Origin: Oligoflexia bacterium
GTDB taxonomy: Bacteria > Bdellovibrionota_B > Oligoflexia > Oligoflexales > JAGOVF01
NCBI GenBank assembly: GCA_030432875.1
Contig: JAUILP010000016.1
Coordinates: 1 to 59,193 of the forward strand
Direction: 5' to 3'
DNA: 59,193 bases
The notes beneath the pieces are model-generated. The model saw only the letters and a program-made list of their open reading frames with translations, ran no database searches and had not been told where the DNA came from. A program made the translations under genes and the position numbers. Below, one piece after another: positions 18,695 to 28,788 of this stretch; the stretch's first letter is position 1; each line of letters opens with the position of its first letter.

Positions 18695-20017
18695 ATGCGC
18701 GCCTATTTTGAGACGATCACAAAAAAAATACACGCAACGCTTATGGCTAAAGAATACCTATCTCTTTATGTCAGCGGCGAAGATTCTGATTTTTGTCGTT
18801 TTAATCACAACAAAATTAGACAAATTGGTAACGTTAAGCAAAATTACGTAACCTTGCATCTCACCAGTGAGCAAAAGGCAATAGAGGCTACCCTAACCTT
18901 GAGCATGGATGGGGCGGATGATTTCGCGCGTATGCAGTCGCTAATAAAAAGCATGCGCCACGAGCTCACCCTTCTCCCAATAGACCCGCATCTTATTGTC
19001 AAAGAAGGCATTTACTCTCAGGAAAAAGTTCACCATGGAAATATGCCTTCAACAGAAGACATGACTGCGACCATAATGCAGTTGGGTGAGGGGCGAGACC
19101 TGGTTGGAATTCTGGCGAAAGGCAGCATGTACTGTGGTTTTAGTGATTCTCTCGGTCAGTTTAATTGGTCAGAGACGAGCAATTTTAACTTTGATTACAG
19201 TTTATATTCGCATAAAGATAAGGCAGTAAAAGATATATATGCCGGTTTTGATTGGGACGCCAAAACCCTTGAAAAAAAGATTTCCCAAAACAAAATCCAG
19301 CTAGAGCTCCTTAAAATTACCACCATAAAGCTACCCCCTAAAACATATCGTGTATTTCTTTCCCCGCGCAGTGTCGCTGAAATTTTATCCATATTATCCT
19401 GGGGCGGCTTTAGTGCGCGCGCTATCCATGGGCACCAAAGCCCTTTGCACAAACTGTTTAATGCGGAACAAAAGCTAAACCCCCTCGTGAGTATCGAAGA
19501 AAACATCGATCATGGCCTAGCCGCCCCCTTTAATCCGCACGGCTTTATCAAACCACGGTCGCTTAGCCTTATTGAAAAAGGTGCGCCTGCTCACTACCTG
19601 GTTTCGCCACGTTCGGCCAAAGAATTTGGCGAAGAAGGCACGGGAGCTCATAACGATGAAATGCCTGAGTCATTAGATATGGCTGGGGGAGATCTTGAGC
19701 ATCATGATATTCTCAAAAATCTTGATTCAGGCATTTATATTAGCAATTTAAATTATCTCAATTTTTCTGACCGCCTTAGCGGCAAAGTCACGGGCCTTAC
19801 GCGCTTTGCAACTTTCTTTGTCGAAAATGGTCAGTTAAAAGCCCCCATCGATGTCCTCCGTTTTGATGATTCTATGTTTGCTGCTTTGGGAGAAAATTTA
19901 TTAGCGTTGACGAGGGAGCGTGAGTTTATATTTTCTGAAATGACTTATTTTGAACGTTCTCGGCAAAGTGCCCATGTCCCTGGTGCCTTAATTAAGGAGC
20001 TCACATTTACCCTCTAA
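18695..20017 (+). CDS. TldE/PmbA-family partner protein
   Basis: 440 residues and no HExxxH motif, as expected for the non-catalytic TldE/PmbA subunit. Related C-terminal segments are GLAAPFNPHGFIKPRSLSLIEKG, SGIYISNLNYLNFSDRLSGKVTGLTRFATFFVENGQ and a C-terminal strand. The frame is open upstream inside tldD to 18635, but the ATG at 18695 has GGAGG in the tldD 3' end and fits the operon. With the upstream gene it forms the usual two-subunit protease. Confidence 0.82.
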   Translation: MRAYFETITKKIHATLMAKEYLSLYVSGEDSDFCRFNHNKIRQIGNVKQNYVTLHLTSEQKAIEATLTLSMDGADDFARMQSLIKSMRHELTLLPIDPHLIVKEGIYSQEKVHHGNMPSTEDMTATIMQLGEGRDLVGILAKGSMYCGFSDSLGQFNWSETSNFNFDYSLYSHKDKAVKDIYAGFDWDAKTLEKKISQNKIQLELLKITTIKLPPKTYRVFLSPRSVAEILSILSWGGFSARAIHGHQSPLHKLFNAEQKLNPLVSIEENIDHGLAAPFNPHGFIKPRSLSLIEKGAPAHYLVSPRSAKEFGEEGTGAHNDEMPESLDMAGGDLEHHDILKNLDSGIYISNLNYLNFSDRLSGKVTGLTRFATFFVENGQLKAPIDVLRFDDSMFAALGENLLALTREREFIFSEMTYFERSRQSAHVPGALIKELTFTL

Positions 20018-20038
20018 TTTTACTTAAGAGGAGTTTAT

Positions 20039-21016
20039 ATGTCTAACTTTAACACATTTTTTGAGCGCCGCTTTTCAACAGGAATTGATTTAGAAAAAAA
20101 TGAAACTTTTTTACTGAGATTTGCACAAGCTTTGGCTAACCGAAGCCACATGATTCCCCGTTTTGTCAGTGTAGAAAAAACCATTGTCGCCTCGAAACTT
20201 AATGGACTCTGGGCAAAAAACGGAAATATCAAATCTGCGCTTCAGGTATATGAGACAGAAAAAACTCTGATCAATGAGCAAAAACTGCGCAAAATAGTCC
20301 TAGAAACCCTAGATAAAGAATGGGATACCGCCTGTTATCTTGGTGATCCCGGAGAGTCTCTTCTCTCTGATGCGGATGCCTTTGAAAGCCGGTTTATGGT
20401 CCTGGGATTTACACCAGGCAGCCACGAAAAATGGGGTTTGCAATTTTCGACCCTCTTTAAAATTCTCAGTCATGCCGATCTTCCCGTATTTATCATACCC
20501 CAAAATTATGATGCAGCGGCTTGGGCGGAAAAAAAATCCCTGCAGTTTTTAGTTGCCGATGACCTAAACGAAAATGAATCCCAATTGATCAATACGACAT
20601 TCAGACTGGCAGCATCCTTAGAAAAAACAAATATTTTGCATCTTCACGTTAACCCGCTGTCCCTAGCACACCTAGAATCCACAATCAGCGCAGGATTAGA
20701 TCCCTCAGCTCTCATGGGTAGCCAACCGGTGAACACAGGTGAACTCTATTCCCTCATGCAAAATAACCTGGAACGACAAATGCATAGTCGGGTTATCCCC
20801 TACGTTCATTGGGCAGAGCAAGCTGGCGTCACGTATCAGAATGTGGTCGAAGTTGGAGAGCCAAGAGAAGAAATTGCTCTAAAAATTGCGGAAGTAAAAC
20901 CAGATCTCGTTATATGTGGAAAGCATCGATTTATTCATTCCCATCCCTTTTATATTGGCCAGGTTCCCTTCCAGGCGATGATAAAAAGCAGCACGCCAAT
21001 TTTGTTTGTTCCCTAA
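20039..21016 (+). CDS. Universal stress protein-like, two USP-fold domains
   Basis: 325 residues, consistent with two Usp folds in tandem. The C-terminal half is clearest: VGEPREEIALKIAEVKPDLVICGKHR, then an unusual HSHPF insert and PVLFVP-like ending (TPILFVP). The first half has an equivalent FMVLGFTPGSHEKWGLQFSTLFKILSHADLPVFIIP block (about 120-156). The canonical ATP loop G-x2-G-x9-G-S/T is not intact in either half, so nucleotide binding is doubtful. It lies 21 bp after the TldE gene with an AAGAGGAG ribosome site, and probably belongs to that operon. Confidence 0.72.
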   Translation: MSNFNTFFERRFSTGIDLEKNETFLLRFAQALANRSHMIPRFVSVEKTIVASKLNGLWAKNGNIKSALQVYETEKTLINEQKLRKIVLETLDKEWDTACYLGDPGESLLSDADAFESRFMVLGFTPGSHEKWGLQFSTLFKILSHADLPVFIIPQNYDAAAWAEKKSLQFLVADDLNENESQLINTTFRLAASLEKTNILHLHVNPLSLAHLESTISAGLDPSALMGSQPVNTGELYSLMQNNLERQMHSRVIPYVHWAEQAGVTYQNVVEVGEPREEIALKIAEVKPDLVICGKHRFIHSHPFYIGQVPFQAMIKSSTPILFVP

Positions 21017-21084
21017 AAAGATCCGGGAAAGTTGACGGAAGAATGATAACCCTTAAGGCTCACCATTAAGTTTGTTCTAATTTC

Positions 21085-21113
21085 TTGGATTGCGGCCTTA
21101 ATTACGTTATATT
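21085..21113 (+). promoter_or_regulatory. Sigma-70-type promoter of pyc
   Basis: -35 TTGGAT (21085-21090), 17-nt spacer, -10 TATATT (21108-21113). Predicted transcription start is near 21120, about 40 nt before the pyc ATG, which has AAGGGA as ribosome site. Confidence 0.55.
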
Positions 21114-21159
21114 TAGGGCATGAATTCAAGGCTTAAATATTATTTAAGGGATTTACCCC

Positions 21160-24100
21160 ATGGGACTACTTTTCAAGAAAATTTTGGTCGCAAATCGCGG
21201 CGAAATTGCGATAAGAATTTTTCGCTCTGCCACAGAGCTCGGTATCCAAACAGTCGCTATTTATACCCACGAAGACAAATTTTCACTCCATCGTTATAAA
21301 GCTGATGAAGCCTATTTGATCGGCACGCCCGGTGCTCCTATTGCCTCATATTTAGATCAGGAACAAATCATAGCGCTCGCCCTTAAGACCGGTGCTGAAG
21401 CAATACATCCTGGCTATGGATTTTTGTCTGAAAACAGTGAATTCGCGGCCAAATGTGCTAAAGCGGGCATTGTCTTTATTGGTCCAAACCCCGAAATTTT
21501 GCATCAGCTCGGTGATAAAATTCAGGCTAAAACCCTCGCCCGTGCAGCAGGCATTCCAACAATTCCTGGCCCGGTTACACCGATTGCCGATGCCCATCAA
21601 GCTCTTAAAGATGCTGAACAGATCGGATTTCCCGTCACCATAAAAGCAAGAGCAGGTGGCGGAGGTAGGGGCATACGCCGTATTGATAACCCTGCTGATT
21701 TTATCGCTGAATTTCAAAGCGCGCAGTCAGAAGCGCTTAAAAGCTTTGGTATTGGTGAGGTTTACTTAGAAAAAACCATCGTCAATCCCAAGCATATAGA
21801 AGTTCAGATCATGGGAGATCATGATGGCAGTATTGTTCATCTTTTCGAGCGCGACTGTTCTATTCAACGGCGAAACCAAAAAATTGTCGAAGTGGCTCCT
21901 GCTTTGGGTATAAGTGCTAAAACACGGGAACTACTCTGGCAAAATGCTTTAACTATTGCAAAAGCAGTGAGCTATGAAGGGCTGGGTACCGTTGAGTTTT
22001 TGGTTGACGAACAAGAGCAGGCTTATTTCCTCGAAGTCAATCCGCGCCTTCAGGTCGAACACACCGTAACCGAAATGCTGACAGGCGTCGATTTGGTTCA
22101 GGCCTCGATCCTGATCGCTTGCGGCAAACCGTTATCCCATCCCGCAATAGCTATTAAAAGCCAGGGAGATGTTAAAGCAAAAGGCTATGCCATTCAGTGC
22201 CGCGTAACCACGGAAGATCCCGCCAATAATTTTGCCCCTTCAACAGGGAAAATTACCGCCTTTCGCGCGGCAACGGGTTTTGGGATTCGTTTAGATGAAG
22301 GCCTTGGCACAACTGGCGGGGTGGTCACGCCTTATTATGATTCCCTTCTCGTAAAAGTCACAGCCTGGGGATTTGATTTGCATGCGGCGGCACGCAAAAT
22401 GGCTCGCAGCTTGAGCGAGTTTAGAATTCGCGGTGTTAAGCATAATATTCCCCTCCTTAAAAACATCGTGACCCACCCTAAGTTTTTATCGGCACAACTC
22501 ACCACAAGTTTTTTAGTAGATCACCATGAGGTCTTTAATTTTCCTTTAAACAAAGATCGCGCTACAAAATATTTGCGCTATTTGTCAGAAGTCAGCGTCA
22601 ATAACATTCATAACATCTCTGAGTCCGTCTCAATAAATGTCCGGGACCCAGAACTCCCTTTGCACAAATATTTCTTAAGCTCCGATAATACTTCTTCTCA
22701 AACAGCAAAACAGGTGTTTGCCAAGGGGGGTGCTACGGCTTTAGTATCCTGGATTAAAAATCAAAAGCAGTTGCTCCTCACCGACACTACCATGCGCGAT
22801 GCGCATCAATCACTTTTTGCTACAAGGCTTCGGTCTAAAGATATCTTTCAAATTGCTCCTTTTTACGAACAGTATGCAAAAAATTTTTTCTCCCTCGAAA
22901 TGTGGGGCGGCGCGACGTTTGATACGAGTTTTCGTTTTTTAAAGGAAGACCCTTGGGAGAGACTTGCGCGCATTCGTGCGTTGATCCCAAGCGCCATGCT
23001 GCAAATGCTCTTTCGCGGCAACAACGCGGTCGGCTACGCTAATTATCCCCGATGGGTCATTCAAGACTTTATTCGCTTAGCCGTTTCTGCGGGTCTGGAT
23101 ATTTTTAGGATTTTTGACTGCTTTAATAACATTGGCCAAATGGAGATTGCTTTTGAAGAGACCCTAAAATATGGCGGTATAGTTGAGGGATGCCTCTGTT
23201 ACACTGGAAATTTAAGTTCTCCCAAAGAAAATAAATATACCCTAAAATATTATGTCGATCTGGCAAAAGAACTTGAAAAAAGAGGCAGCCATATTTTATG
23301 CATTAAGGACATGGCGGGTCTTTTACTTCCTGAGGCGGCCAAACAGCTTATTAAAGCGCTTAAAGAAAGCTGTTCCCTCCCCATCCATTTGCACACACAT
23401 GATACGTCAGGAAATGGCGTTGCCATGCTGCTCGCAGCCACGGAAGCCGGGTGCGAAATTGTGGATGGAGCTGTGAGCTCTATGGCTGGGCTTACGTCAC
23501 AGCCCAGTTTAAATGCTATTATCGCAGCCCTTGCAGAAACGCCAAGAGCTCCTCACCTTGAGCGTGCCAATATCGATCAACTCTCTCTTTACTGGGAGGG
23601 TGTTAGAGCTCTTTATCTCCCCTTTGATCCGGGCGTACGCGCGACCTCTACCTTGGTTTACGAACATGAAATTCCGGGGGGGCAGTACTCTAATCTGGTA
23701 GATCAAGCGCGAAAGGTCGGGCTAAAGAGCAACGAATTTTATGAGCTCACAAAACGTTATGAAGAGGTAAACCACCTTTTTGGCAACATCGTCAAGGTTA
23801 CCCCATCGTCTAAAGTTGTTGGTGACCTTGCCCTGCTCCTACAAAAAAATCAGCTCACCGCCGCCGAGCTCATAGAAAAAAAGCCAAGCCTCGACTATCC
23901 GGATTCGGTGATGAGTTTTGTGAAAGGCCATATTGGCGAACCTCTTGGAGGTATTCCTGAGGAAGTGCGCGCCCTAATACTAGGCGCAAATCCCCCTCCG
24001 ATGAGTTCTCCCGCAATCGACAAAGATGACAATTTCAATATCGTCAAGGAAGAGTTGTCTCGTCACATGCTGCGTGAACCTAGCGACCAGGATGTTATAA

Positions 24101-24618
24101 GCTTCCGCCTTTATCCAAAAGTTTTTTTAGAATATTTAGAGCACAAGACGCTTTATGGCGAGCTAACACAATTACCAACAAGCGCATTCTTTTATGGCAT
24201 CAAACCAGAAGAAGAACTCGCTATCGCTATGGAACCGGGAAAAACACTCTATGTCACACTAAAAGGGATTTCAGATACAGATAGTTCTGGAACAAAAACA
24301 GTCTTTTATGACCTCAATGGTTTTTCGCGAGAAATTCGGCTCAAAGATAAATCCTCTACGGTATTGCAAAAAATTCGGGCTAAGGCAGATCGTGGTAATG
24401 ATCTCCATGTAGGAGCTCCCATGCCAGGGAAAATAATAGCGATAAAGGGATCTATCGGCCAAAAGGTTTTAACCGGAGATGTGCTTCTTATAACGGAAGC
24501 CATGAAAATGGAATACATCGTCAAAGCCAAGACGGCGGGTGTGATAAAAAATATCTACATCAGCCAAGGTGAAGAAATCGAGGATGGAGACTTACTTATG
24601 GAACTCAGTGAGTCATAG
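21160..24618 (+). CDS. pyc: Pyruvate carboxylase
   Basis: 1152 residues, the normal length for a single-chain pyruvate carboxylase, which makes oxaloacetate from pyruvate, bicarbonate and ATP. The domains are in order. Biotin carboxylase spans about 1-450 (start KILVANRGEIAIRIFRSA, ATP loop ARAGGGGRGIRR, EVNPRLQVEHTVTE). The carboxyltransferase TIM barrel spans about 530-800 (TDTTMRDAHQSLFATRLRS, EMWGGATFD, LHTHDTSGNG). The PYC_OADA region precedes the biotinyl domain (about 1075-1152), where the biotin is carried by Lys1116 in EAMKMEY. It has its own promoter and provides anaplerosis. Confidence 0.97.
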   Translation: MGLLFKKILVANRGEIAIRIFRSATELGIQTVAIYTHEDKFSLHRYKADEAYLIGTPGAPIASYLDQEQIIALALKTGAEAIHPGYGFLSENSEFAAKCAKAGIVFIGPNPEILHQLGDKIQAKTLARAAGIPTIPGPVTPIADAHQALKDAEQIGFPVTIKARAGGGGRGIRRIDNPADFIAEFQSAQSEALKSFGIGEVYLEKTIVNPKHIEVQIMGDHDGSIVHLFERDCSIQRRNQKIVEVAPALGISAKTRELLWQNALTIAKAVSYEGLGTVEFLVDEQEQAYFLEVNPRLQVEHTVTEMLTGVDLVQASILIACGKPLSHPAIAIKSQGDVKAKGYAIQCRVTTEDPANNFAPSTGKITAFRAATGFGIRLDEGLGTTGGVVTPYYDSLLVKVTAWGFDLHAAARKMARSLSEFRIRGVKHNIPLLKNIVTHPKFLSAQLTTSFLVDHHEVFNFPLNKDRATKYLRYLSEVSVNNIHNISESVSINVRDPELPLHKYFLSSDNTSSQTAKQVFAKGGATALVSWIKNQKQLLLTDTTMRDAHQSLFATRLRSKDIFQIAPFYEQYAKNFFSLEMWGGATFDTSFRFLKEDPWERLARIRALIPSAMLQMLFRGNNAVGYANYPRWVIQDFIRLAVSAGLDIFRIFDCFNNIGQMEIAFEETLKYGGIVEGCLCYTGNLSSPKENKYTLKYYVDLAKELEKRGSHILCIKDMAGLLLPEAAKQLIKALKESCSLPIHLHTHDTSGNGVAMLLAATEAGCEIVDGAVSSMAGLTSQPSLNAIIAALAETPRAPHLERANIDQLSLYWEGVRALYLPFDPGVRATSTLVYEHEIPGGQYSNLVDQARKVGLKSNEFYELTKRYEEVNHLFGNIVKVTPSSKVVGDLALLLQKNQLTAAELIEKKPSLDYPDSVMSFVKGHIGEPLGGIPEEVRALILGANPPPMSSPAIDKDDNFNIVKEELSRHMLREPSDQDVISFRLYPKVFLEYLEHKTLYGELTQLPTSAFFYGIKPEEELAIAMEPGKTLYVTLKGISDTDSSGTKTVFYDLNGFSREIRLKDKSSTVLQKIRAKADRGNDLHVGAPMPGKIIAIKGSIGQKVLTGDVLLITEAMKMEYIVKAKTAGVIKNIYISQGEEIEDGDLLMELSES

Positions 24619-24670
24619 CTCAGAAATACCTATAACTTGTTAGCGCATCACTTATCATTTGGGAAATCAT

Positions 24671-25951
24671 GTGGAAAAAATTAATGGCACAACAGTGACC
24701 CTTTTGGCGCTGCTCATATCGAGCTTCGTCATTTCAAATTTTTTACAAAAAAAATTGGGGAAAACTTCGATTTGGGCGGGAATTGTTTTCCTAATCATCG
24801 GAGCTTTTGTGAGTCCAACGATGGGAGTCGGACTTTTAGATGCTGAGCAATTTTCTGCATTTACCCCACTCATTTCTCTGCTCATTGGCTTGTTTGGCTT
24901 TTTGTTTGGTTTAGAGATCACACACTTTAAACTAAAAGACGATGTTAGTCTTTCAGGAATTTACTTTCATGGATCCCTCTTTTTAGCTTCATCTGTTTTA
25001 TTTTTTTATACCTGCATCCTCATGTTTCCTGGTCTTTCTAGCCTTAATGGGATTGTTATTGGTCGGGAAAAAATCAATATTTTTGGACATGCTTTAAAAT
25101 TCACAGGATTTGACATCCATCTTTGGTTAGCATTAACCTTAGCCTCAATGACCAGCATTTCTTCGGTATCCTCTATAAAATCTGCTCTGATAAAAAATGA
25201 ATCCTCAGGCCCTATTTCCTCCATTATGCCAAATTTAACTGCACCCGGTGAGTTATTAAGCATAATAATATTTGGAACTATTTTTGCCGCTGCAAGAGCA
25301 GTTGGCTCGGCTTCGACCCTAGGCTGGACCATTACCGAATGGACTGTTATGGTTACCGGAATAGGGGTTTTTTTGGGACTTCTATTTTGGCTTTTTGTCG
25401 GCAGAGATTACAGCCAAATAAATACCTATTTAGCGACCATTGCGGTCGTAACCTTAGCTAGTGGAATAGCCGTAGCGGTGGGGGTATCGCCTCTTTTCTT
25501 AAATTTTATCTGTGGCGCGACATTGGCCCTTACCTCAAAACAAGCGGAAAAAATTTCTACAATCTTAAATTCCTTAAGAGGGCCTCTCACCGTTTTGATT
25601 TTATTTTTTGCTGGTGCGAGTCTAAAACCTTTTAATTTGGCGGAGCTCGCTCTGCCCATCGTATATATTGGCATCCGCATTTTTGGTTTAATCACTCTCC
25701 CTAAGTTTACATTACGCTCACTACCGGCCACACTCTTTGTCCCTAGATCGGGACGTATTTTTTTATTTCAAGACATTTTAATCGTCGTTATGGGTATGGA
25801 TCTTATCATCAGAGGCCATCAAATTTCTCAACTGATATTAATTACAGGAATTGTCGCTTTTGTCGTTTTTGAAATCATCGGTAACATTTATTTTAGAAAA
25901 TTTTTACTCGATATAAGTGAAGCAAAGCCGGTAAATCCTGCAATAAACTAA
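24671..25951 (+). CDS. CPA-family monovalent cation:proton antiporter-like protein
   Basis: About 426 residues with roughly a dozen hydrophobic segments and the CPA2-like repeat (GIVFLIIGAFVSPTMGV, LASMTSISSVSSIKSAL). It ends just after the last span with no cytoplasmic nucleotide-binding (RCK) domain. At the position where Kef-type proteins have the ion-binding Asp (LLFQDI) it appears to read APGELLSII, with Glu instead. The start is uncertain: GTG at 24671, or TTG four codons upstream at 24659. It begins about 50 bp after pyc and 37 bp before trkA, as the first gene of the ion cassette. The transported ion cannot be inferred. Confidence 0.75.
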   Translation: MEKINGTTVTLLALLISSFVISNFLQKKLGKTSIWAGIVFLIIGAFVSPTMGVGLLDAEQFSAFTPLISLLIGLFGFLFGLEITHFKLKDDVSLSGIYFHGSLFLASSVLFFYTCILMFPGLSSLNGIVIGREKINIFGHALKFTGFDIHLWLALTLASMTSISSVSSIKSALIKNESSGPISSIMPNLTAPGELLSIIIFGTIFAAARAVGSASTLGWTITEWTVMVTGIGVFLGLLFWLFVGRDYSQINTYLATIAVVTLASGIAVAVGVSPLFLNFICGATLALTSKQAEKISTILNSLRGPLTVLILFFAGASLKPFNLAELALPIVYIGIRIFGLITLPKFTLRSLPATLFVPRSGRIFLFQDILIVVMGMDLIIRGHQISQLILITGIVAFVVFEIIGNIYFRKFLLDISEAKPVNPAIN

Positions 25952-25988
25952 TTGAGTTTTAACCTTAACGTGACTAAGGATTTGATAC

Positions 25989-27335
25989 ATGGAAGTTGCA
26001 GTCGTCGGGGCAGGTGATGTTGGCCTTCACATATGTCGGTATTTATCAGAACTCGGCACCAATGTCATTCTTATTGATAAGGATGAAACAATCATCAACA
26101 AAGCAGAGGAGTCATTAGATATCAGGGCTCTTCATGGCAATGCCATGCATACAAACGTCCTAAAAAAAATTGACTGCAAAAATTTGGACTTATTTGTCGC
26201 GGTCACCGGTGATGATAGTGCAAATATCGTCTCAGCTGCTCGGGCAAAAGAATTAGGTGTTAAGGCTGTTTTAGCTAGAGTTGATGATCCGGGGTTTTAT
26301 GCTAACAATGCTCATGTGATCAGTGGACCGTTTGGCATAAATACGACCGTTTGCGCATCACGAGTCACCGCTCTCGAAATTTTGCGGCAAGTCCTGCACA
26401 TCGATTACGCCAGGGTATTTGAGTTTTCAGGCTATGGCTTAGCTATTGGTCACTTTGAACTCAAAGAAAACTCACCTCTTATAGACCAGTCGCCAAGTGC
26501 TGTGCACCTATTTGGAACATGTCGCCTTGTGGGCATAATACGCAATGATCTTTTTAGGTCTCCAGAAGCCGTGCAAAGGCTTGGGATCACTGACCAAATC
26601 GTAGTAGCAGGTTCCTTTTCTGATTTGGCAAAGAGCCTAAAAAATCTGAAGCCTAAAACCTCACGCAAATGTATCATCGTGGGTGGTGGTGATACAGGAC
26701 AGCAAATCGCTCTGAATTTATCGCTTAGTGAGACTAGGATAGAACTCATTGAAATCAATCCAATCATGTGCGCAGTTGTTGCGGGTATGCTTAAAGATAT
26801 ATCAGTCATAAATGGCGATGGATCAGATGTCGGGCTTCTGAGGGATTTACATCTCACCAAAGATGACTTCATCGTTTCTGTGGCCCAAAGTGATGAAATC
26901 AACCTCATGGCAGCACTGGTGGCAAAGGAACTTGGCATCGGCAAAGCCTACACAAAATTGAATCGATCTGGTTACGCTACTATTTATAGCCACTTAAACG
27001 TTGATCAGACAGCAAGTCCCCAACAAATCATGTTAAAATTTATTGCGAGTTACTTAGATGCTCGGTCCACTCTAAGAGAAGAAGAATCAGGCCATTCCCA
27101 TTTGTACTTTGAATTGAGGCTTCCCTACACTGATCCGACGAGTGAAATTTTATTTTCAAAAATAAATCTGCCTCCAATGGTCAGCCTTCTTGGGGTAGTA
27201 AGAAAATTTGTGCCCCTAGACCCATCTCGGGACTTTACCCTAAATGCTGGAGACTCCCTTATTTTTGCTGGCCCAAAATCTATGGTTCGCGAAACACTAA
27301 ACCTAGTCCGCAAAGTCTGGAGAAAAGGTGTTTAG
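25989..27335 (+). CDS. trkA: Trk system potassium uptake regulatory protein TrkA
   Basis: 448 residues, the normal size of a double-RCK TrkA. The first Rossmann RCK_N begins at MEVAVVGAGDVGLHICRYL (GxGxxG loop) with the acidic end LIDKDE. The second begins near 230 at CIIVGGGDTGQQIALNL with LIEINP. Each is followed by an RCK_C part. TrkA forms the cytoplasmic gating ring that binds NAD(H)/ATP and opens the TrkH pore. AAGGA lies about 8 nt before the ATG. The stop codon directly abuts the trkH ATG with no spacer. Confidence 0.95.
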   Translation: MEVAVVGAGDVGLHICRYLSELGTNVILIDKDETIINKAEESLDIRALHGNAMHTNVLKKIDCKNLDLFVAVTGDDSANIVSAARAKELGVKAVLARVDDPGFYANNAHVISGPFGINTTVCASRVTALEILRQVLHIDYARVFEFSGYGLAIGHFELKENSPLIDQSPSAVHLFGTCRLVGIIRNDLFRSPEAVQRLGITDQIVVAGSFSDLAKSLKNLKPKTSRKCIIVGGGDTGQQIALNLSLSETRIELIEINPIMCAVVAGMLKDISVINGDGSDVGLLRDLHLTKDDFIVSVAQSDEINLMAALVAKELGIGKAYTKLNRSGYATIYSHLNVDQTASPQQIMLKFIASYLDARSTLREEESGHSHLYFELRLPYTDPTSEILFSKINLPPMVSLLGVVRKFVPLDPSRDFTLNAGDSLIFAGPKSMVRETLNLVRKVWRKGV

Positions 27336-28784
27336 ATGAACTATAAAGCCATAGCCAAGCAACTGAGTTCCCTTGTAATGATGATGGCATTCCTGCTTTT
27401 ATTTCCATTAGGCTTAGGCATTTTAGATGAAAAAAGCACTGCGATGTTTGCTTATAGCCTCCCCTCTTTGCTTCTCTCCCTCATCGCATTTGCTCTTAGA
27501 CGCTATGCGGGTAAAAAACATGACCCCCACTTGGGACGCCGTGAGGCAATACTTATTGTCGCGTTGATCTGGGTCATTTTTAGCTTAGGTGGCGCTCTGC
27601 CCTTTCTTTTGGAGGGGTCGATACAATTGCCTGCCGCAGCTATATTTGAAGCGGTCAGTGGGTTTACGACGACGGGCGCTACTGTCATTGCTGATGTCGA
27701 CGGCCTTAGCCGCGCCACTAATCTTTGGCGCTGCTTAATGCACTGGATAGGCGGTATGGGTATTGTTGTTTTGTTCGTCGCCATTTTTCCACAGCTAGGA
27801 ATTGGCGCGAAACATCTTTTTAAAAATGAGGCTGCGGGACCGATCGCCGAAGGCGTTAGACCCAAAATACGGCAGTCAGCATTGACTCTTTGGTGGGTAT
27901 ACCTAGTTTTAACCATTGTGTGCGCTGCACTTTTACATTTTTTCGGCATGAACTGGTTTGATGCCATTTGCCATGCCTTTTCCACCTTAGGCACAGGTGG
28001 TTTTTCCACCAAAAGTGCGAGCATCGGTTTTTATCATAACCCAGCCATCGACTGGACGGTTTGCGTATTTATGTTTCTCGCAGGCTTAAATTTTGGCCTT
28101 TACCCCCAGTTGTTAAAAGGCAACATCAAAGGGGTATTAAAAGATCCTGAAACAAAAGTTTTTTTCGCCCTCAATTTGGTTATCGCTTTTATCATTGTCG
28201 CACTGACTATGACCAGTCGCGATTCACTAATGGATTCTATAAGACACAGCTTGTTTCAAACGCTTTCCGTCACCACAACAACGGGATTTATGACAGAAGA
28301 CTTCGATAAATATCCCGACTTAGCACGATTTTTACTCTTTGCTGCCATGTTCATCGGGGCCTGCGGAGGATCAACGGCAGGAGGTCTCAAGATATCCCGT
28401 TTGATCACCATTTGGAAAATGGTTGGCCGTGATATTTTCTTGTCGCATAAGCCAAATGAAATTTACCGAGTTTATGTTGGCTCCCGTTTTGTCACGACCG
28501 ATGTCCTTATAAGTGTTTTGGTCTATTTATGTGCTTACCTGTTGATTTTTGTTTTTTGTAGCTCAGCAATGGTGTTTGCAGGCTATGACATTCTGAGCGG
28601 TTCTAGTGCTGTTGTTGCCTGTTTATCAAGTATCGGGCCAGGCCTATCGCAATTTGGGCCTTCCGAGAACTTCGCGCATGCGCCTGCTTGGGCTCATCTA
28701 ATGCTAAGCTTTTGTATGATTGCAGGAAGACTTGAAATCATTATTCTGCTGGCCCCTTTTACTATGAAATTCTGGAGGAGATAG
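27336..28784 (+). CDS. trkH: Trk potassium uptake channel TrkH
   Basis: 482 residues, the K+-conducting membrane subunit. The four pore-loop selectivity-filter segments are readable: TTGATV (about 111-116), GTGGFST (about 220-226), TTTTGFMT (about 312-319) and SSIGPGL (about 430-436), each with its conserved Gly. HWIGGMGIVVL and the GGSTAGGLK segment are also typical. It starts immediately after the trkA stop and ends 4 bp before the next gene, so the TrkA-TrkH pair is embedded in a larger operon. Confidence 0.95.
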   Translation: MNYKAIAKQLSSLVMMMAFLLLFPLGLGILDEKSTAMFAYSLPSLLLSLIAFALRRYAGKKHDPHLGRREAILIVALIWVIFSLGGALPFLLEGSIQLPAAAIFEAVSGFTTTGATVIADVDGLSRATNLWRCLMHWIGGMGIVVLFVAIFPQLGIGAKHLFKNEAAGPIAEGVRPKIRQSALTLWWVYLVLTIVCAALLHFFGMNWFDAICHAFSTLGTGGFSTKSASIGFYHNPAIDWTVCVFMFLAGLNFGLYPQLLKGNIKGVLKDPETKVFFALNLVIAFIIVALTMTSRDSLMDSIRHSLFQTLSVTTTTGFMTEDFDKYPDLARFLLFAAMFIGACGGSTAGGLKISRLITIWKMVGRDIFLSHKPNEIYRVYVGSRFVTTDVLISVLVYLCAYLLIFVFCSSAMVFAGYDILSGSSAVVACLSSIGPGLSQFGPSENFAHAPAWAHLMLSFCMIAGRLEIIILLAPFTMKFWRR

Positions 28785-28788
28785 AGAC

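Noticed and set aside
26450..26944. Minus-strand frame of 164 codons inside trkA
   Set aside because: Shadow of trkA, which has an intact double RCK structure.
27503..28024. Minus-strand frame of 173 codons inside trkH
   Set aside because: Shadow of trkH; the plus strand shows all four pore filters.
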